Shown here one piece after another: positions 61,085 through 64,000 of a stretch of DNA of 64,000 nt (position 1 is the first letter of the stretch; each line of letters opens with the position of its first letter). Made by a program: the position numbers and the translations under genes. A model generated the notes under the pieces. That model made no database searches. It was not told the DNA's origin and saw nothing but the letters and a program-made list of their open reading frames with translations. This stretch comes from Desmodus rotundus (lineage: Eukaryota; Chordata; Mammalia; Chiroptera; Phyllostomidae), in assembly GCF_022682495.2 (NCBI RefSeq), contig NC_071388.1, positions 14,061,171 through 14,125,170 of the forward strand. Reading direction: 5' to 3'.

Positions 61085-61710
61085 GTTACCAATTGAAATA
61101 GGACAACAAGAAAAGCATTTTATGGACCCACAATGGGAGATTGTGGCGTGTCACAGTTTATTTGGATGGAAATCTGTCCCTGGGTTTTCAATGTCCCATC
61201 TCTGTCCATGTCACCATGGAGAATATCCAACCATGTCTTCAGCATGGCCAAAACAAAGGCCAGAGTCCAGAGTTCCTTTTGCATATTAAAGCTTGGTCCT
61301 TTGGAGCCTGCATGATCTGCTGTGGGTCCACATGGCCGCCAGACCCATGTGGTTGTGTGTGTTCCCAGATGAGAAAGGGGAAAGTTCTCCTGGGATTATA
61401 TATCTCAGGCTTGGAAAAGACCAGAAGTTTTTCAAAATAACCAATCAACTTCCCAAGCTTGTGCGGGCTTTTGATGTGTCCAACCCCTAGTTAGACTGAC
61501 AGGCCTCTCCAGTCAGGCACCTCCCCTTGTGCCATTTTGAGTTCTATTGTGCAAGTGCTTACCTCTCCCTGGTTCCCCAGCAATCCAGTACCAGAGCAGA
61601 GAAGGGGGAAGTGTTCATTCCCACGGCAGAGAAATCCCCCGAAGTGGGTGAAGCTCTGGCTTCCTGTCTCACCAAACAAGCTTATGCCCCAGTTTATTAA
61701 GCTCAATATC
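61085..61710 (-). repeat. unassigned LTR-like repeat, copy 2 (inverted)
   Basis: Inverted relative to the 41-kb copy. It aligns block by block, including the shared 'ctagttagactgacagg' (61487-61503) and the antisense of AATAAA ('tttattt' near 61157). The 'gattatatatctcagg' spot near 61396 corresponds to the TATATAA-like box of copy 1. Plus-strand frames here are antisense artefacts. Confidence 0.5.
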
Positions 61711-62490
61711 TAGTTCCCTGTGTACCCCTTCTTATAAACAACTACTTAACTACCTGCCATAACATTCCCCTGTGAAGACCTTGAACCTTGTAATCTACAA
61801 GGGTAAATTGATGCAGGTCTTACTTTCTGTATCTGCTTCTTGCTGTCAAAGGACAGAGCCCTGTCTATTCCCAGGCCCAGAGGGTCTTCCTACCTGCTCG
61901 AAGGAGAAAGAGGCAAAATGAAGTGAGGTCTTTGTGCACAGAAGAGGGCTTTTCCAAAGCCCAGTCTAGTCTGTTTCTGTTCCTGGGAGGCGGCATATGT
62001 GATGTCTAGAGGATGGTGTTGCCTTGGGGATGGTATGTTGGACAAGCTGGCATCCTTGTATTCTAGAGGTGACAAATTTGATAGAAAGGTTAAAAGGCTC
62101 AGTCCAAAAATGAGAATTGTAGCAACTAAATAACCTGATGAGAGGTATAAACCAGGTGACAGAGATGTGGACTAACCCTAGTGTCCCGATTGAATTGTTA
62201 TGGCAACTTTAGCTGGAACCAAGATTAATTGAAAGTGAATGTAATATCCATGTGAAGTAGTTAAAATGGATTCTTATGATGGTAATGTTGATGATTTTTC
62301 TTTTTAATGCCTTCTTTCCCAATATCTCTGGTAAAATAAAAACAAATCAACTTTGAAATCAATAAATCTTTTGCAGAACTAAGATTCTACATCATTATAT
62401 ACATATATATGAATAAAAAATACTTGCTTATTGACCAACCAATAATCGCTCATTTCCTCTGGCATAATACTGCATTCCCTTCTATGTTTT
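61711..62490. other. moderate-GC sequence, possible internal ERV sequence
   Basis: The sequence following the LTR-like repeat keeps a similar GC level to about 62.2 kb and then becomes AT-rich. It may belong to the same element, but I see no retroviral motif. Confidence 0.3.
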
Positions 62491-62675
62491 AGAATGGTCA
62501 TTCTCAATATTTGATATCTGCTCTAGCAGAGTAAGCATCACCTAAAATTCATTAGAAATGTCAATGTTTAGCCACTGCCCCAGGTTAACTGAAAATTAAC
62601 TCTGAGGGTGGGGTGATTGATGTAGGTTTTAACAAGCCCTCTGGGGTATTCTAATGCATGCTATATTTTGAGTAC
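62491..62675 (+). mobile_element. MER20-like hAT DNA transposon, diverged
   Basis: Landmarks in order: 'ggtcattctcaatatttg', 'taagcatcacctaaaattca', 'cattagaaatgtcaatg', 'ccactgccccaggttaac', 'ctctgagggtggggtga', 'taggttttaacaagccctct'. Right end 'gcatgctatattttgagtac'. Non-autonomous, encodes nothing. Confidence 0.75.
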
Positions 62676-62679
62676 TTTT

Positions 62680-63540
62680 GCTCTAAAACACTAAATTATC
62701 ATTGTTAGTACAGATTATTACTATTATTAGTACATAAAGAATGATCTAGGACTGTCATGACTTATATGAGTACTGGCTCGAATGACAATATTGATTAACA
62801 GTAAAATTGGGCTCCTAGAACTTCAATTACTGTTTGAAAAAGAAAAACATTCTTGGCCATGCTAGTAGGTAGTGTAAGTATGGTCAATTGAGCTTAATGT
62901 TATTTTCCTCATTACAGTAGGGAAATAACATGTACCTTACTGAGTTAATATATGGCTTAATGGAGTTATAGATTCACTTCCCTTTGAAGAGGACCTGGTG
63001 TATAGCAAAGGGTCAGGAAATGAGAATAGATACCAGTTTTGAGAATCAAACACCATCTTCTATAAGTCTTCATCCAAATTCATCCTTTTCCCAACCAATT
63101 GGTAACATTTTTTATTAGGGTTAGAGTATTTTTAATGTTTGATTTAATACTTTATACATAAAAAAAACTAAAAACAATGTATTACCAGAAACTCATACTA
63201 CATAAGAAACATAATATTACAATAAAGCCTCTGGGACTCTTTCCAAATAACATTCTTATTTCCTTTGCCCCAAATTAATGAATATCCTATAATAGTTTCT
63301 TTATAATCAAAGTTCACTTCTGAATATGCCTCTGATTAGTATCTTTGCAGTATCTTTAGGTATATTTGTTGAATATTTTCTTTTTTATTAGTAGCTTATC
63401 TTTTCTCTCTGGCTGATTTTATTATCTTCGTCTCTTTGGTATTGTAAATTTTCAGTACATTTTGTCTAGGTAAAGTTCTTTTTATTTTCTTGATTTCAGT
63501 GTAAGATATTACGATTAAAAAAAAATATATATATATATTT
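62680..63540. other. AT-rich sequence, no gene seen
   Basis: An (AT)n run lies at 63518-63538. Nothing else recognised. Confidence 0.5.
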
Positions 63541-63544
63541 GGCC

Positions 63545-64000
63545 TTTGTCTTTGTTTCTGGCTCAGAGCTCTTAAACACCTTAAGAATTTCCTAAGGCAT
63601 GGGAGACTGTTAAATCTTTTATTATGTAAATGAGGTGATTTTCAGGACTTCCCTTAGGTAACCTAAAGATAAGGATTTGTTGCCAGGGAAACCAACCTTG
63701 TAATTAATTGAAAGTTTGGAATTTCTATCCCACTTTTCCAACTTCCGGAGAGCAGAAAGAGACTGGAATAGAATTTTTTTCACCAATGGCGAGTAACAAG
63801 GTTGGGAGAACTGGTTTGGTGAATAATTGGAGATTCTGGGAGAATGGTGGAACGAACATGGGAGCTCTGTCCCTGTTTCCACAAAACTTGACTTACAAAT
63901 CTCTTTCATCTGGCTGTTCCCGAATTATTTTCTTTTATAACAAACCAGTAACTTAGTAAGTAAAATGCTTCTCTGGTTTCTGTGAGTCACTGTAAAACAG
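63545..64000 (+). repeat. LTR of the 21-kb family, cut by window edge
   Basis: The same segments as 21160-21700 occur in the same order: 'gctcagagctcttaaacacc', 'atgtaaatgaggtgatttt', 'gaactggtttggtgaataat', 'ctctttcatctggctgttcc' and 'ggtttctgtgagtcactg'. The element runs past the end of the window. The frames on either strand (82-95 codons) are not genes. Confidence 0.6.

Overview
The window looks like a non-coding stretch of a bat nuclear genome. The main evidence is five copies of a tRNA-derived SINE that matches the Ves family of microbats (B-box-like promoter, GA-rich body, A-rich tail). There are also about ten 3' ends of a LINE-1 lineage whose tail reads roughly 'caactgtacttgaacaacaataaaa', as I remember from bat L1s. 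Older mammalian repeats (L2, MIR, L1M, MLT1 LTRs, MER5A, MER20) fill the background. No tools were run; family names come from recalled consensus sequences and should be confirmed with RepeatMasker.

I find no convincing protein-coding gene, RNA gene, CRISPR array or operon. The longest open frames (up to 169 codons) fall inside repeats, lie antisense to repeats, or are isolated with no coding signature. The region is AT-rich and best read as a gene desert or part of a very large intron.

Layout: 1-10.6 kb is mostly unique AT-rich DNA with an L2 relic (6.5 kb), a possible MIR and a GATA microsatellite. 10.6-12.7 kb holds an MLT1 LTR end and an old inverted L1 hit by two SINEs, next to a 64-bp L1 tail insertion. 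12.7-21.1 kb is mostly unique, with an L2 end, an LTR-like piece and an L1M ORF1 relic. 21.1-22.0 kb holds a 31-bp L1 tail followed by an LTR. 22-27.6 kb is mostly unique. 27.6-29.3 kb may be an old ERV-derived block. 30.0-30.75 kb holds two MIRs and a near-intact MER5A. 32.5-33.7 kb holds an MLT1 LTR and L2. 35.8-38.1 kb holds a young L1 with a 5' inversion followed by an old L1M ORF2 relic. 41.0-42.1 kb holds an unassigned LTR-like repeat and L2. 43.6-45.8 kb holds an old L1 tail, an adjacent SINE/L1 pair, a 98-bp tandem duplication and MLT1. 47.1-49.7 kb is the densest cluster: two L1 ends, a SINE with a perfect 17-bp target duplication, a class-I-like LTR and another LTR. 54.0-55.4 kb holds an L1 end and MLT1. 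58.1-59.5 kb holds an inverted L1M and a SINE. 60.45-61.75 kb holds two L1 ends and a second copy of the unassigned LTR-like repeat. 62.5 kb is MER20, and 63.5-64.0 kb is a second copy of the 21-kb LTR family, cut by the window edge.

I did not find an undescribed functional system. The most informative items are retrotransposition structures with readable target-site duplications (12.0, 12.2, 35.8, 44.0, 47.9, 54.0 and 60.4 kb) and a pair of LTR-like repeats (41.0 and 61.1 kb) that I cannot assign to a family.
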